Source of the DNA: Deroplatys truncata
Taxonomy: Eukaryota > Arthropoda > Insecta > Mantodea > Mantidae
Direction of reading: 5' to 3'
Assembly: GCA_030765065.1 (NCBI GenBank)
Contig: CM060977.1
Location: 91,777,795 to 91,841,794, forward strand
DNA: 64,000 bases
Shown here: positions 11,517 through 23,204 of the stretch, piece by piece
Layout of the letters: every line of letters starts with the position of its first letter
How positions within the stretch are numbered: the stretch's first letter is position 1
Notes under the pieces: generated by a model
Told to the model about the DNA's origin: nothing
Databases searched by the model: none
Seen by the model: the letters and a program-made list of their open reading frames with translations, nothing else
Translations under genes and position numbers: made by a program

Positions 11517-12060
11517 GGAAACCGAGTGAGATGGCTCTGGGGTAACGTGCGAGGATCGCATTTTGGAGACCCCGGGTCCGATTCCCAGATGTCGCTCACT
11601 CTGACTATGGGGTTTTCGTGGTTTTCCCTGGCTGACAAAGGCAAATGCTGGAGTGGTATATTCTACTACGGATTTTCTCTCTCCCAAATCTGCTCTCATT
11701 GCATTTCTCTTTGATGTTTCACGTTGACTCCGGGGATGTGGTTCGGTCGGTGTCTAGCAGGTGGCGCAAAGGTTTCCGATTTAGAACTTCTCGGCCCTGG
11801 CAGAGGGAACCTGTCGAGCCTTCACTGCTGGGTCGTGTTTCCCCAGTCCCCTAGAGGGACGTCTCCGAGCGACCCTCCGGTGGTCGGGTGATCAAGCCTG
11901 TAACTGCTAGGGAACTATGTACGTCTCTGTCGACTTACGCCGGCTTATTATGCAGCCCATACGTCTTCTGTGGTTCCCTCACCTCATCCGTTCCTCCCAG
12001 ATGTGTGCGCACACAGGATCCATTGGGGGTTAAGATACTAGGTGTCTCCTCAGTTATTTA
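11517..12060 (+). mobile_element. SINE-A copy, plus strand
   Basis: The tRNA-like head has GAGATGGCTCTGGGGTAACG (A-box region) and CCGGGTCCGATTCCCAG (B-box region). The conserved TCGCTCACTCTGACT and GGGTTTTCGTGGTTTTCCC blocks follow. The 3' half (about 11,740-12,060) is GC-rich and unlike that of the 18.5-kb copy, so SINE-A seems to have more than one tail type. Confidence 0.65.
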
Positions 12061-12282
12061 GTCTTATCCTATCCTAACAATGGAGTTGTTAATAGATATG
12101 TGTTATTGGGATATATTATAGCGAAAGCACAGCCTAAGAAAATAAAGTGAGCAGACTCTCGAAGCGTATATGTGTCGAAGTCCAAATCGTTTCCGTGACC
12201 GGATCATAATGGTGCCTCGAGACGCGTGCCTTTAGCTTCGTTCTGTTTTCACCTTTCATACTGAGTCCCAGCTGCTGAATAT

Positions 12283-12350
12283 GTGCTGACAGCCAAGCGG
12301 TTATAAGCCGGTGAGTAGTTATGAGGCCTACCGAGGTTCGTATCCCGAGC
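12283..12350 (+). repeat. tRNA-like sequence
   Basis: GACAGCCAAGCGGTTA is a good internal A box, and GAGGTTCGTATCCCGAG a good B box with a long spacing like a class II tRNA (Ser/Leu). No acceptor stem pairing is evident. It is more likely the head of a SINE or a tRNA pseudogene than a working tRNA gene. Confidence 0.35.
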
Positions 12351-12544
12351 ATATTTTATTTCAATGCAAAGCATTGTGCAACGCAATGCTTATTACTCAT
12401 ATTGTAATATAATTCCCATTCCCATTACTTTCAATGCATTTATGCTCACACACAAAAGCTGAAACACTTTCCTTTTCGTTTTCAAACTAAATATGAAATG
12501 AGTGAATATTATTTTCGTAAATGAAAAAGCAAATAGAAACTAAG

Positions 12545-13500
12545 TTAATATCGGGTTGGTAAACCTTCTACTTCTATTGTTGCCCTCATTTTACGAGAGG
12601 ATACTTCCTCCCAAGCATCCGGTATTTTCTCCCACAAAATGTTTTTTGTCCTACTTTGTCTTGCGGGCCAGTTTAACTCCAAAACTTTCTTCACCTCTGC
12701 CCACACATTTTCAATAGGATTCAAATCTAGTGAGCTAGGAAGTAAAACAATCACTGCGGTACCTTGTGTTTGCGAGAACCAGTTTGAAACCTGCTAACTT
12801 GGGTGGACTGGGTGGTTATACTGCTGGAATTCAACCATTCCATCGGGATATATGGCCCTTACAGAAGGAACCATGATGTTTTCGAGGATGTCTTTATACT
12901 GGTGGCTATTTAATGTACCACCAGCTGCCACAACCCACCTAGACTATCTCGTGACATCCAACTCCAACACGACCTTGGAGACCAATTGAGCCACAAATTT
13001 TGTGTCGTACCTTTTTCCTCTGGGGCGATAGACAGTTACAATAACCCCCCATTTGTAGATTAATATTTCACCTATCTGTGAATATAACCCATATTCAAGC
13101 TATGGTTGGCATCTTCTTCAGCAAATTGATCGTCTGTAAGACGCTCCTCTTAGCTGCTGATCGAACAAAGAGCCCTGCTATGGTCCAACGACGCAAGGTT
13201 CGTCTTAAGAAAATTAGAATTACTTCTAATTGTAGACATATGCTACCTCTTTTGGAAGTGCAGTGTCGACGACGAACAATCCCTTCCCTGTATAACCGCA
13301 CCAACCTCATACCCGTAGATATAGGAATTTCAAGTGTTCTTGCAGCCTGAAACACAGAGTATCCAGCAACATTCACTAACGTAAGGAGAGATCTCCTTGT
13401 AGCTTCGTCTTTATGTGTGCGCTCAGACATAGTAAAGGTCAGCATGACTGCTAACATATCATGCAGAACTCCAAGGCTATGATGCGCGCGCATGATCACG
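12545..13500 (-). pseudogene. Tc1-like transposase pseudogene
   Basis: The minus strand carries an N-terminal piece (13,095-13,499) with a helix-turn-helix pattern (VNVAGYSVFQAARTLEIPIS). A C-terminal piece (12,545-12,754) has the Tc1 signature LDLNPIENVWAEVKK, which holds the final catalytic Glu. Between them, near 12,820-12,850, the second catalytic block reads FQQYNHPVH, where Tc1 relatives have Asp in place of Tyr. Frameshifts and stops separate the parts, so no active protein is possible. The inverted ends could not be located. Confidence 0.75.
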
Positions 13501-15045
13501 CTGCACCATCATAGCTTAAGAATGAGAGACAGTGTGTCCACATGGAATATTAAGTCACTTAAATATTTGGTTTAGAATTTCACTTTAGAATTCTTACTAA
13601 TATGACATTTAATTTGAAAAAGAAAAGAGTAATTTGTGTTTTTGTGAATGAATGTTTTAAAATTAATGATAGCTTATCAACGGAAAACATACGGCATTGC
13701 AATATACTTAATAAATTAAAATTTAAATAATAATGATAAACATACACACAAGGATTCAAACTCAGGTAGTTTCAGTTACGAGATACATGCGTTTCGTCGC
13801 TAGGCTAACATGAATACAATCCAACTGAAGGGTATATTATTACTTATCGCACAGCGTGGGTGGTATTAATCGTGGTTGTGAACGCAGCGTCAGCAAATAC
13901 TTCCGAAGTTTTCCAAATCGAACTATCTCTCTGGCTGTTGCTCATTTATTTTGTCTTAGGCTGTACCTATTTACAAACTAAAAGAAGTTCCACTTTTAGT
14001 CTGTATTTAACAATGTGATAGTCGAAACTTAGGTTCTCTTAGAAACAGAAATTTTGAGATAATGGTCCTGGGCGACATATCCTTTTTATATACCACTAGC
14101 TGACTGCCCACGTTGAATGGGGTACATTGTGAATGGTCTACCTCACCTGCTCTTATGCTGCATTGTGTTGGTGTTATGTCTTCATTGTGAATGAGGCTTA
14201 TGCTTTCGTTCGTCTTTGTGAACACAACATGTGCGTTAAGTTTATGCCTAGAATAAGATAGCACGAGTCAACGAAGGAAACACCTAGCACCGCGATCCCA
14301 ATGGATCTATTGTGTGACATCCCCGGGAGGAGCGAATGAGATGAGGGAACAGCAGGAGCGAAGGGGCTGCAGAGCCAAGCAAGCGCAAGTTGACAGGGTT
14401 GCGCAGAGCTCCTTAAGAGTTCAAGGCTTGACCACCCGGCCACGAGAGGGTCGCTCAGAGACATGCTTCTAGTGGGATCGGGGAAACGTTCCAAAGCGCA
14501 AACCTCTGCACCATCCGCCCGACACCGACTGAACCGCATCCCCAGAGTCAACGTAGGCTAAACTTGCGCCGGTATTAAAAGTGTAATAAAAAGTCAAAGA
14601 AAAGTGATTAAATTACCTTAGGTATGGATGCTGTCTGTTCTATACCTGGTGCACAATTGCCCGCCGTTTTTAGATGACTTACTTTTATAGCAGAATTATG
14701 CTGTAAGGACAACAAACATGGCCGTCTTGTCGCTACTGCACATGCACGTTGGGAAGTGCCAACCTAAATGGGAAGCGAAATCCGCCGGATTGGAGATGTT
14801 TCCTTACTTCTTAATTTTCGATTCCTGCTGATATAAAGTAATGCAAAGGTTACTATATCGACTATTGTCAATAGTACATTACACGAAGCAAAGTGGCTTA
14901 CGGAGAGTCTGAGTACATTAAATACAACGTCCTTTTTGTAACCACTGGTTGCTAATTAACATAAGCTTATATAAAAAGAAACTAAACTAACCTATCCTAA
15001 CCTAACCTTACATCTCGTGAATCAGAAACCTAATTAACCTAAGCT
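13501..15045. other. Unassigned sequence, some tRNA-like and GC-rich patches
   Basis: A minus-strand tRNA-like patch at about 13,745-13,812 (B box read as GAGTTTGAATCC) may be a SINE head. About 14,280-14,560 is GC-rich, with TCAACGAAGG and TCAACGTAGG near its two sides. Open frames here (14,007-14,551 minus) have no recognised motif. Confidence 0.3.
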
Positions 15046-15047
15046 GA

Positions 15048-15061
15048 TGTATGTATGTATG

Positions 15062-15103
<42 letters not shown>
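15048..15103. repeat. (GTAT)n then (TA)n microsatellite
   Basis: GTAT units (about 15,048-15,066) run into an uninterrupted TA tract of about 36 bp, ending at ATAGGGTGCGGCAG. The tract sits directly against a TAGGGTG sequence resembling the inverted ends of the DDE elements at 40.7 and 55.4 kb. A TACAGGATG-like partner on the other strand near 15,290 makes a small MITE possible but unproven. Confidence 0.8.
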
Positions 15104-15107
<4 letters not shown>

Positions 15108-15699
15108 GCGGCAGTGGGATATGACGATGATTAGAACGCTCGTTTCTAGCGGTTTTGAGTGACATAACCAGCAGTGTTGCTAATAAGATCCAACGCAAGC
15201 GTTTTCTGGCCCATTTTCATATAACATAATTTCTTATGTTATATGTGAGGAATGTGTCCTGCAATTTTGCCGTACATTTTTGTTACATCCTGTATGTCCT
15301 TTGTGTTTTCTTAGTAGTTTAGTGTATGTTGGTTACTGAGAATGAACAAGATTATGCAGATGTTATTTAAACTACTATTATTTCTTCCCAGCCGAGATTT
15401 TCTCTATAAATAACGACGAGACAGTCCGAATGTGACAACATGGAACCGTCATTCAGCTTCATTCAACGAGAAAGCATAATTATAAATTGTGGTATTTGTG
15501 ATTAGTCAGCAGCGTTTTGCACAATATTTTTTCAACATTATTGTTATTACTTTTTTGTTCTTTATACAGCCCTGAGAATTTTAATTAACTCTTTGTTTAA
15601 GTATCTTGTGTAACACTTTGTGTAATCCCCCCAAAGAAACACAAGGCTATTGGGTAAGTGAAAACTAAAGCTAAACGTTACAGGGATAAACCGTCCGGC
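15104..15699. other. Unassigned AT-rich sequence
   Basis: No gene is recognised. A short palindromic stretch lies near 15,222-15,245 (CATATAACATAATTTC facing CTTATGTTATATG). Confidence 0.35.
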
Positions 15700-15711
15700 C
15701 ACGGGCAACAA

Positions 15712-16011
15712 AAAATTAAATTAAATTGAGTTTTATTTATAGACGCTCTTTAACTGCTGTGGTCCTTAGCGTCCCATTCTACATTGAGCGTGAAAGACCG
15801 GAAATTTTGTTCAGAGGCCTCTTTATCAGGCTGGGGGTTCTTTTACATGCCGTAAATCTACGACACGGGACCACCGGTTTTACTTCCCTTGCGAAGGAAG
15901 GCATGCTAGGGATTTTTACGCCCGAAAAAGTCCATCGCCCTCCGCCGGGTTTGAACCCCCGAGCTTGGAATAAGAGGGTGGCATGGTAACCACTACACCA
16001 CGGAAGACGAC
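15712..16011 (-). mobile_element. SINE-B, perfect target duplication
   Basis: A 300-bp minus-strand SINE-B flanked by exact 12-bp repeats CCACGGGCAACA at 15,700-15,711 and 16,012-16,023. The tRNA-like head reads GTGGTGTAGTGGTTACCAT (A box), then a GGTTCAAACCC-type B box. The A- and T-rich tail lies at its low-coordinate end. The frame at 15,726-15,989 is antisense SINE sequence. Confidence 0.9.
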
Positions 16012-16040
16012 CCACGGGCAACACCGGATATTTCAGCTAG

Positions 16041-16298
16041 TATCATATAAAGTTCAATCCGTTTGAGGACCAGGAGTTTCAAGAGGCGAAAGATGCAAGG
16101 AAAGGGAAAATAAAACTGCTCCAAAATTTACCGGAAAGAAGAAAGATTAGTGCAGTGGTTTTAAAGTCCGAAGAATATGAAACAGTGATCAATTTATGTG
16201 ACGAGAATACTCCTGAAGGATTACAAATGAAGCTCATCCTTATCGCTGCGCTAGAATTGCCATGCCTGATTAATAAACTCATCTATATCTTCATTTGA
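16041..16298 (+). CDS. Unrecognised open frame, possible exon or remnant
   Basis: An 85-codon frame is open from just after a TAG at 16,038-16,040 to TGA at 16,296-16,298, with no early ATG. The product is rich in Lys, Glu and Leu and contains KIKLLQNLPERRKISAVVLK. Its composition looks more protein-like than most chance frames here. A pyrimidine-rich run ending in CAG (TATTTCAG at about 16,029-16,036) lies just upstream, but the TAG sits between it and the frame. I recognise no family. It could be a fragment of an unidentified mobile element, an old gene fragment or chance. Confidence 0.3.
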   Translation, partial: YHIKFNPFEDQEFQEAKDARKGKIKLLQNLPERRKISAVVLKSEEYETVINLCDENTPEGLQMKLILIAALELPCLINKLIYIFI

Positions 16299-17045
16299 AG
16301 AGTTATAAAATTTCGTTTCTGCCATTTACATGTTTAAACATAGCGGCATTGATTGCTGGTAGATGAGTTACTGCAAAATGATACTCAAACCTCTTCAAAG
16401 TATTAAAAACAAAGGAGGAGGTGATAAGGATATTAAGATAAACATTGAGTATAGTAATGGCCGTGATTGGCTTTAAAAAAAAGACATTCCTTGAAGAATG
16501 ATTGTCCATTATCTTCCATTTGCTGCATGAATGAGATAGTCTATGAGCTATGGATGTATGTGCTCTTGACAATGTACACACACAAACTATCGCAGGTGCC
16601 GGGCGGTCAGCAACTACATTTTATAAACATTGTGCTGTGCAGTGAGTCAAGCAGTACTTTGCATAAGCAGTAATAACCATGACTGACGGGATGCGACACG
16701 TATTTGGGATGCTGCATGTATATACCTGCATTAAGCATATACGATGCCCACGTCGTGACTGACTCACATTCAAAAGAATCCAAGTTCCAATCTCAATTAG
16801 AGCAAGTTGCCTGGACAAGGTTTTTCCCCTTATGCTGAGAAGAAAAATATTGGGTAACTCTAGGGGTCTAGAGAAGATTTGAGCATAATTTTAAACATTT
16901 CGTTTATTCGCCGTGCGATATGACCTACCCGGTAAAAGCAGGTTAATTAAGCAAAGCAAGTAAGAAATATAACATCTTCAGTCTAAATGCTCCTGACGAC
17001 CGAAACCCCCACCCCACAAAAAACAACTTCTATACAATTCGGGTA
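16299..17045. other. Unassigned sequence
   Basis: Several short frames on both strands lack motifs. No recurring repeat was found until Rep-X at 17,046. Confidence 0.35.
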
Positions 17046-17812
17046 TTTTTACTTTCTCTACCATGCACTTAGTATGTAGAGAAGGTATTGAATTTCACCC
17101 AAAAATTCCATACCGAGATTTCACCGGAAATAAATACTTTGAGACCCTTTTAATAAAAAAAAAGCAGTTTTAGAAAAAGGTCCATGTATGTGTGTGTGTG
17201 GGTGTGTGTGAACAGCATAACTCAAAAACAAAAAGCCAGATAGACACTAAACTTGGTATTTAAGTTCAGTACCTTCTAAAGGTGCGACATGAAGATTTTC
17301 AAGTAAATTCGCTCACCCCAAACTACCCTTTACATGCAACATTTTTAAAAAATGTTGATTTTCTAACACATGGCTAAAATGATTTTAATTAAAATATTAT
17401 ACATTATAGATATTTATATGACAAATAAAATGTATATCTTGAACTTTTTAGGAATACACGTTAAGTTCTCTTAAATCAGAAGCAATTTGTATAATGTTGT
17501 ATAACTGATATAACGTTGAGCGATAGGCGAAAACGTACTACACAAAAGCCCTGTCAATTTTCAGTTTTCTAGCGATGTCATTGAAACGCTATGGAATTTT
17601 AAGGCCAGCATATAGCGTCCAGTTGTTAAACATTTGACTATCGCTGTTCTCTCTGTATGTATAACGAAATGTGTAATGTAGCTACTTCGGAAAGGTTTAT
17701 CTCGATAAAAATAAAGTAGATAGAAAGATAAACTTTCTAAGAATAATTTGTAAACATACTAATAAGTTATAAGAGGTTAGAGAATGATATGCGAGTGTAA
17801 CAGATCAGATTG
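17046..17812 (+). repeat. Rep-X copy, plus strand
   Basis: Left end TTTTTACTTTCTCTACCATG; a (TG)n-rich tract at about 17,185-17,210; the AAACTTGGTATTTAAG block; the region with CAGCATATAGCGTCCAGTTG; and a diverged right end GTTAGAGAATGATATG near 17,780. A central segment is shorter than in the longest copies. Confidence 0.75.
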
Positions 17813-18535
17813 TTTCTAACTCATGTTGTCAGCACTGATGCTAAAAGAAATAGGTACCTTCACAGCCGCGCTGAGCACCACAGATACAAAATAGGCAAAA
17901 CTAATCTAATTCATAATCTATAATTTGTCTATAACTATTGATGAATGTCTAAAACATGGTATATGACACTCATGTTCAAAGCAATTTCATTCTGCTCGCA
18001 GGATTGTAAAACTCGCTACGCACGTTTCGCAATCAATCCTACTCGTAGAATAAAATCTCGCTTGTAGCTCTTGTATCATAAATAGCTGTTATGTTACATG
18101 AACTATTATCTTTATTTATGGTTATTTATATTTGCTTTCCCGCCACTATTATTTCTTCTGTATTCATTATGGGGTCGGTTGTTTCACTGCTGTCTGTAGA
18201 GGGTCTTCGCCCCGCTCTTCCCAATAGCTCTAACAACGTTTGTTGTGGTAGCTCACTCATTTACCACAGAATCCTGTAAACCTCAAAGGATGCCTATTAA
18301 TTGCGAACGGCGGGAATGTTGCCGATCCTTGGTCGCCGCAACAGCTGATCCAAGTTCACTGACGTATGTTGAGTTAACGTTTGGGAATTTTAGGACCGGG
18401 ATATCTTGTTTGCTGGATAAAAGGTACCTCAGAACGCGTAAACACCGTTTTACTTCTCCTCCGTTCATATTATATGATCGAAACAGCAGTCATGAGGTGA
18501 CGTTGAAAATCACTTACAAGTATATTTTAATAAAT
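17813..18535. other. Unassigned sequence
   Basis: A 106-codon plus frame (18,245-18,565) runs into the SINE-A head and has no recognisable motif. No gene is supported. Confidence 0.3.
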
Positions 18536-19045
18536 TGGTGGAGATCTCTCCGCGGTAACATGTAAGGCTCGCATAAGGGGGTCCTGGGTTCGATTCCAGT
18601 GAATCGCCCACTCTGACTTTGGGTTTTTCATGGTTTTACCTGGTCGGAAGGTGAATGTTGGGGTGGTTTCTAATTTACCACAATTTACTTTCCATAATTT
18701 TCCTTTCATTCCGCTTCCTTCCCATTTTCAGGTGTGTTTCTAAGTTTCGTGGCGTATGGCGGTACCGCGGATGCTTGCCCAAAGGAAAGAGTACGCCCCT
18801 TGAACACTAGATAGCTACATGGTCAGCGGATGGTTCATCGCTCTCTCTAGGCAGCTCCAGCAGTGGGACAGGTCTTCGTGCTTGGAACTGTTAGGGACTT
18901 CCGCGCGTCTATGTGGCCTGTCTGTCTGCCTGTAGCCTGCTGAGGTTCCTGCACTTTATTCCTTCATCCGGGGGTGGTAGCCACAATAGATCTACGTACG
19001 AGATCGTATCGCTCGAGGAGTCTCTCTTCGTTGTATGACTTACGT
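18536..19045 (+). mobile_element. SINE-A copy, plus strand
   Basis: Head with CCGCGGTAACATGTAAGGCT (A-box region) and GGGTTCGATTCCAGTG (B box), then GGTTTTTCATGGTTTTACC. The middle and tail match the 1.5-kb copy, including GGGGGTGGTAGCCACAATAG near 18,970. Length is about 510 bp. Confidence 0.7.
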
Positions 19046-19156
19046 ACCTAGACCTATATTTTCATAATTTATTTAGAAAGAACCTATATGGTTCAAAAGT
19101 TTAAGTTTTTATTAATATACAACATTTGTAATTTGGCGGGCTTAACATAAGCAATG

Positions 19157-19199
<43 letters not shown>

Positions 19200-20594
19200 T
19201 TATTTGAATCACTTAAACTATCGTGCTGTGAGGTAGATTCCCTTTCTAATCAAGGAAATTCAGCAGTCAAGGCAGATAGATATAATGATGCAATATCTGC
19301 TCCTAAACAACAATAAGAAAATGACAATTAAAATCTACTTATTCACGTTTGTCCCATAAGATAAAATACACCTTACAGAGTCGAACGCCGAAAAGTGAAA
19401 CGATCAGAAATGAGCAAGTATGCAATTATTTACTTCAAACACCTACATGTTACAAACAACTCACCAAGCTTATTTTGCCGACGCACACACAGGTGAAAAC
19501 ATGGAGTATAAGTCTTCTTGCGAAGCAGCTAAACTTGTTAGCTAATCTCAGTACGACAAAGCACACTCAGTACGGGATACCCCACAAAGCCTTCACTTGA
19601 TATTAGCGTGAAACGTCTTGCTTACGTGTTTCTTTTCTTCCTTGGTGCTCGTAATGCTCCCGTTTCCTTAAGTTCTTTACGCGCACATGCAATACTTCAC
19701 TCTGAAACATCGATGTAGTTAGTTTAACAACGTTATTCACAACGACAGTTGGATTATCCCGGATATGTTTGTTAAAAACATTCAACAGACTTAGTGTCTT
19801 GCCGCTTTTAACGCCTTACGTTTACAACACTTCACTATTTCACCTTTATTGTCAGCCCTTGTAGAAGCAATTATATTTATCGTCCTATTTTCGCATCGAT
19901 GCAGAAGAGGGATGAACGATACCACACAGAATTAAAAGGAAGCTACGAACTTTATACTATTCCCATCATTTACTATTTTATACTGAGACCGACAAGCTAA
20001 TTTATAAATTAAATGTTGACAGATGAATAATTTAATAGCAGCAAAGTAGCGGTATAGTCAAATGATGGACAATGAGTAAGCAAGAGACGTAAAGGTTAAA
20101 CCAAGTCCGGCAGAGTATTCTATCGAAGAACAAAGTTAAACGGGGGTATCGTAGAGCTGCAATTCATATGTTGGAAGAAATTGTCATTTTGTCAGAACAT
20201 TAGAGAAGTCTAAACAATTAACTGTCTAGAATAATGAGGGTACCGATCGTATGAGGTCGCTCGCTGCACTAACGTGTTGTTCGAACATGAAAAATAGCAG
20301 TCGGACCCATGCTGTTTAAGCAGATGTGCGTGTTATTCTTAAAGTATTGAAAAACTAGTGGTGGTAGTATTTATTAAGTACTTAGTATTACATTAATTGC
20401 GTAATACAGTCGCATGGGTCACAACACCGCACATCCTCTCTAGAAAAATAGCTGGTCTGTAATCTTAACTTGTAGAATCGACCAGAAAACACCTATTTTA
20501 TATTCACAATACTGTCAACGTACAGATAAAATTAAAAGTACCCTTGAATCAGTAAAATCACACAAACACATAAATGCTCAAGTAACACATAATT
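19046..20594. other. Unassigned sequence with a TA microsatellite
   Basis: Contains a (TA)n tract at 19,160-19,199. No recognisable gene or transposase. Short frames at 19,349-19,785 have no motifs. Confidence 0.4.
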
Positions 20595-21016
20595 GTGTTT
20601 AAACAAAACTTACACAAATGCACGCATGTTGCCAAAATACGCGCCCAGTCTTCCTGTACGCTGCATAGCGGGCAAATCCTCCTGCCAACATCGTCAACAG
20701 TCTTACGAGCTTTTCACCTTCCCAAACTAAGCCATGCTATTCCCTTCCTCTGTTTTATAATCAATTTCAAAATATATGTTTTCTTGCGCTACCCAGTTTT
20801 TATTTCATTTTGTAGCTCCAATGCTGAGCTTTGTCTACATTCATATTATATTTTCTACCTATTTATGACAATCGTCTTTTGACTTTTTCACGGCACTATT
20901 TTCATTGGCCCTTTGTTAGATATCGTTTAAGTCAACTTTTGTTAATCCACGTTGTAGCCGCACCGTCTACCACTTTGGATGCTCTATGTTATTCACTTGA
21001 TAACGATAACCTACTG
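20595..21016 (-). pseudogene. LINE 3' fragment, same family as the 61.7-kb LINE
   Basis: Read on the minus strand this matches the end of the LINE at about 63,525-63,935. Shared parts are the region following AACATAGAGCATCCAAA (here AACATAGAGCATCCAAAGTG), the KRRL-type basic stretch and the C-terminal finger start RICP. Stops interrupt it, and the finger His position reads Arg. It is an old 5'-truncated piece. The plus-strand frames at 20,595-21,025 are its antisense. Confidence 0.7.
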
Positions 21017-21077
21017 AAAAACTAAGAGGACTAAGAAAGAACAGGCGCACATATAAGAGGATAGCGGGGTAGAAGTC

Positions 21078-21243
21078 TTCGACAAACAACAAAGGTATAC
21101 ACAACTCTCAAGATTTTTCGAGCCGGACGTGTAACGCGTAACATGTAACGAATAATTTCAACATTGCAGTTCGACAAACAACAAGCGAACACAGTGAACT
21201 TACGACTTTTCTGCAACGGGACGGACGTGTAACGTGTATAAGG
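21078..21243. repeat. Imperfect tandem duplication, about 92-bp period
   Basis: TTCGACAAACAACAA occurs at about 21,078 and again at 21,170. Each occurrence is followed about 50 bp later by GGACGTGTAACG. This appears to be a local tandem duplication that has since diverged. Confidence 0.5.
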
Positions 21244-22789
21244 TAATTACATTTTCGTGTGGCATCACGGTTCTGGCAACTATGAACATATGATGAGGTT
21301 AGCTTAGTGGCGAGTGGAGGGCAGTGCTGAAAAAAGAATTACAATATTGAATAAAGAACCACAGACATTGTACTGTTCATACATCACATGTAACCCAAGA
21401 ATACCCACCCTTTCACTGTCAACATTAAAAAAAATGTTTCAAACTATACTCGATTAATATAATACTTCTTGAAAAACCCTAGATAATCGCGCATATTTAA
21501 GCTACTGTGCTTCCCTTATGCGTGTATCGCAAGGTAGTTAATGAAGTCACGTGTTTACAACAAGTTGTGTTCTAAGAGTGGAGTGATTATATGTAAGTTT
21601 TGATTTATTATCACCAGGAAGAGGTGTTTTAGTAAATAAACCATCAAGTTAGGAACGCACCGAAGGTTAGTGGCGAGGGAAAGTGGATGTGGCTGCCAAC
21701 TTGCAATGTTCTCTGTAAACAAATATGAACATTTGAAGGCACTATACTCTGCTTCGAAAACAGATAGATTAGACTTTTTGAGTTTCGGAAGAAAAGAAGG
21801 TGAATATATTTAGCTATTGTTAGTGCACAATAATGTGTTTTCAAATAAATCGAATGCGATTCTTGCTATACTTTGAAAAACTATGTTCCCACGTTACCGA
21901 CGTAGTAGGAGCAAATGAAAAACAAACATCAGACTTGCTTGAGATTCCCTGTCTCATTAACTCGTTTTGCACATTTCTGCGTACCCTGAATTCTTTGTCA
22001 GCCTTTCTTTAAAGTTCCAGCTTTATACCTTAGTCGGTGTTGCTAAAACGTGTCCTATTGCCTCAAAAGTTTTTCGTATTTTTAGTGTCCTTTCTTGCAC
22101 ATCCATATGTTATTGTAGAGATAATATTACATAAAATGATTCTGAATATATGAAACATCCTAAAACAAAGATGGTGAAATTACTTCCTTCACTACAGGTA
22201 CAGCGGCAGTGAACGAACAGTTGCAACAAAACTGGTTGTTGTGAAGGGAAGGTAAGGGAAGCAGTGTGTCCGTCATAGCACGTGACGCCACCTACACTCC
22301 GTGAGGTAACACGATTACTCTGTTTACTTACTAAAACCCCTTTGCCTGATTATCACCCAGTAAGAGAGACATTTTGCTTAACATCCGTGTTCAACTTATA
22401 ACTATACGAAAGGAGACGCTAGCAAAATAAATATTTGCGACTGCATACTTTGCGAGTTGAGCGACAAAACGCGGACTTTCCCACGGCGGAACAAGTTACA
22501 AGAGGGAACTATTGAGCGGTGGGATTGGTGCGAGGTTTGACCTTAATCTGAACTCCCCTCTCAGTATGCGTGGCAGACGCGGGACAGACCGCAGTTAAAT
22601 ATAGACTGGGCCTTGGTGTCAAATGCACATGTGGCAATATCGCACGTTCACCCGCATCAAGTATTAGAACCAGATGTCCTTTCTGAAGTTAACTCTACTC
22701 TACAGCTGTCTGCACTGTATTACATCAATATGCTGTCTATTCAGTGGCGACTTTACCACTGACTATGCGACTGATGTGTTGCATATTTT
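21244..22789. other. Unassigned sequence
   Basis: I see no gene, transposase or repeat recurring elsewhere in the window. A somewhat GC-richer patch lies at about 22,240-22,640. Confidence 0.4.
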
Positions 22790-22791
22790 AT

Positions 22792-22831
<40 letters not shown>

Positions 22832-22832
22832 G
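22790..22832. repeat. (ATA)n microsatellite
   Basis: About 13 uninterrupted ATA/TAA units. It lies at the 3' side of the minus-strand LINE-like fragment that follows and could be its simple-repeat tail. Confidence 0.85.
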
Positions 22833-23110
22833 ATTTTTGCAACTGAATACAATGTACAATAGGCTATGTCAAACCTTATACAACACACATTTCTATAACA
22901 ACATCACAATGTGAAAACATCATAAAATTATAAAAAGCGTTGTTATATAACCATGTCTTTAACTGTAATTTAAAACGATAATAGTTTAAACATTTTAATC
23001 TGCGTTGGCTCCTTATTATACAGTCTAAAATGGTGATAAGATGACTGGATTGTACCTTGCCTAATCTTGTATAGGGCAATTTGAGATTATCAGTATTTAT
23101 CTATTAGCTA
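22833..23110 (-). pseudogene. Possible LINE 3' end fragment
   Basis: The minus frame 22,876-23,079 gives a peptide with LNYYRFKLQLKTWLYNNAFY. This resembles the short C-terminal tail (..FK..LK..L....FYS..) seen in some CR1/Jockey-like reverse transcriptases. No catalytic region is left. The trinucleotide tract at its 3' side is consistent with a LINE tail. Confidence 0.35.
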
Positions 23111-23204
23111 ATGTATTTCATTAGTTGAAACTAGTTCACTAACATTTTTCTTTATATACAGTAAGAGTTCAAGAATATAATAATTATACACCGTTTTTCT
23201 TCCC

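Noticed and set aside
12283-12350. Possible tRNA-Ser or tRNA-Leu gene
   Set aside because: A and B boxes are present, but I could not pair an acceptor stem or find a terminator-like T run in the right place. Kept only as tRNA-like.
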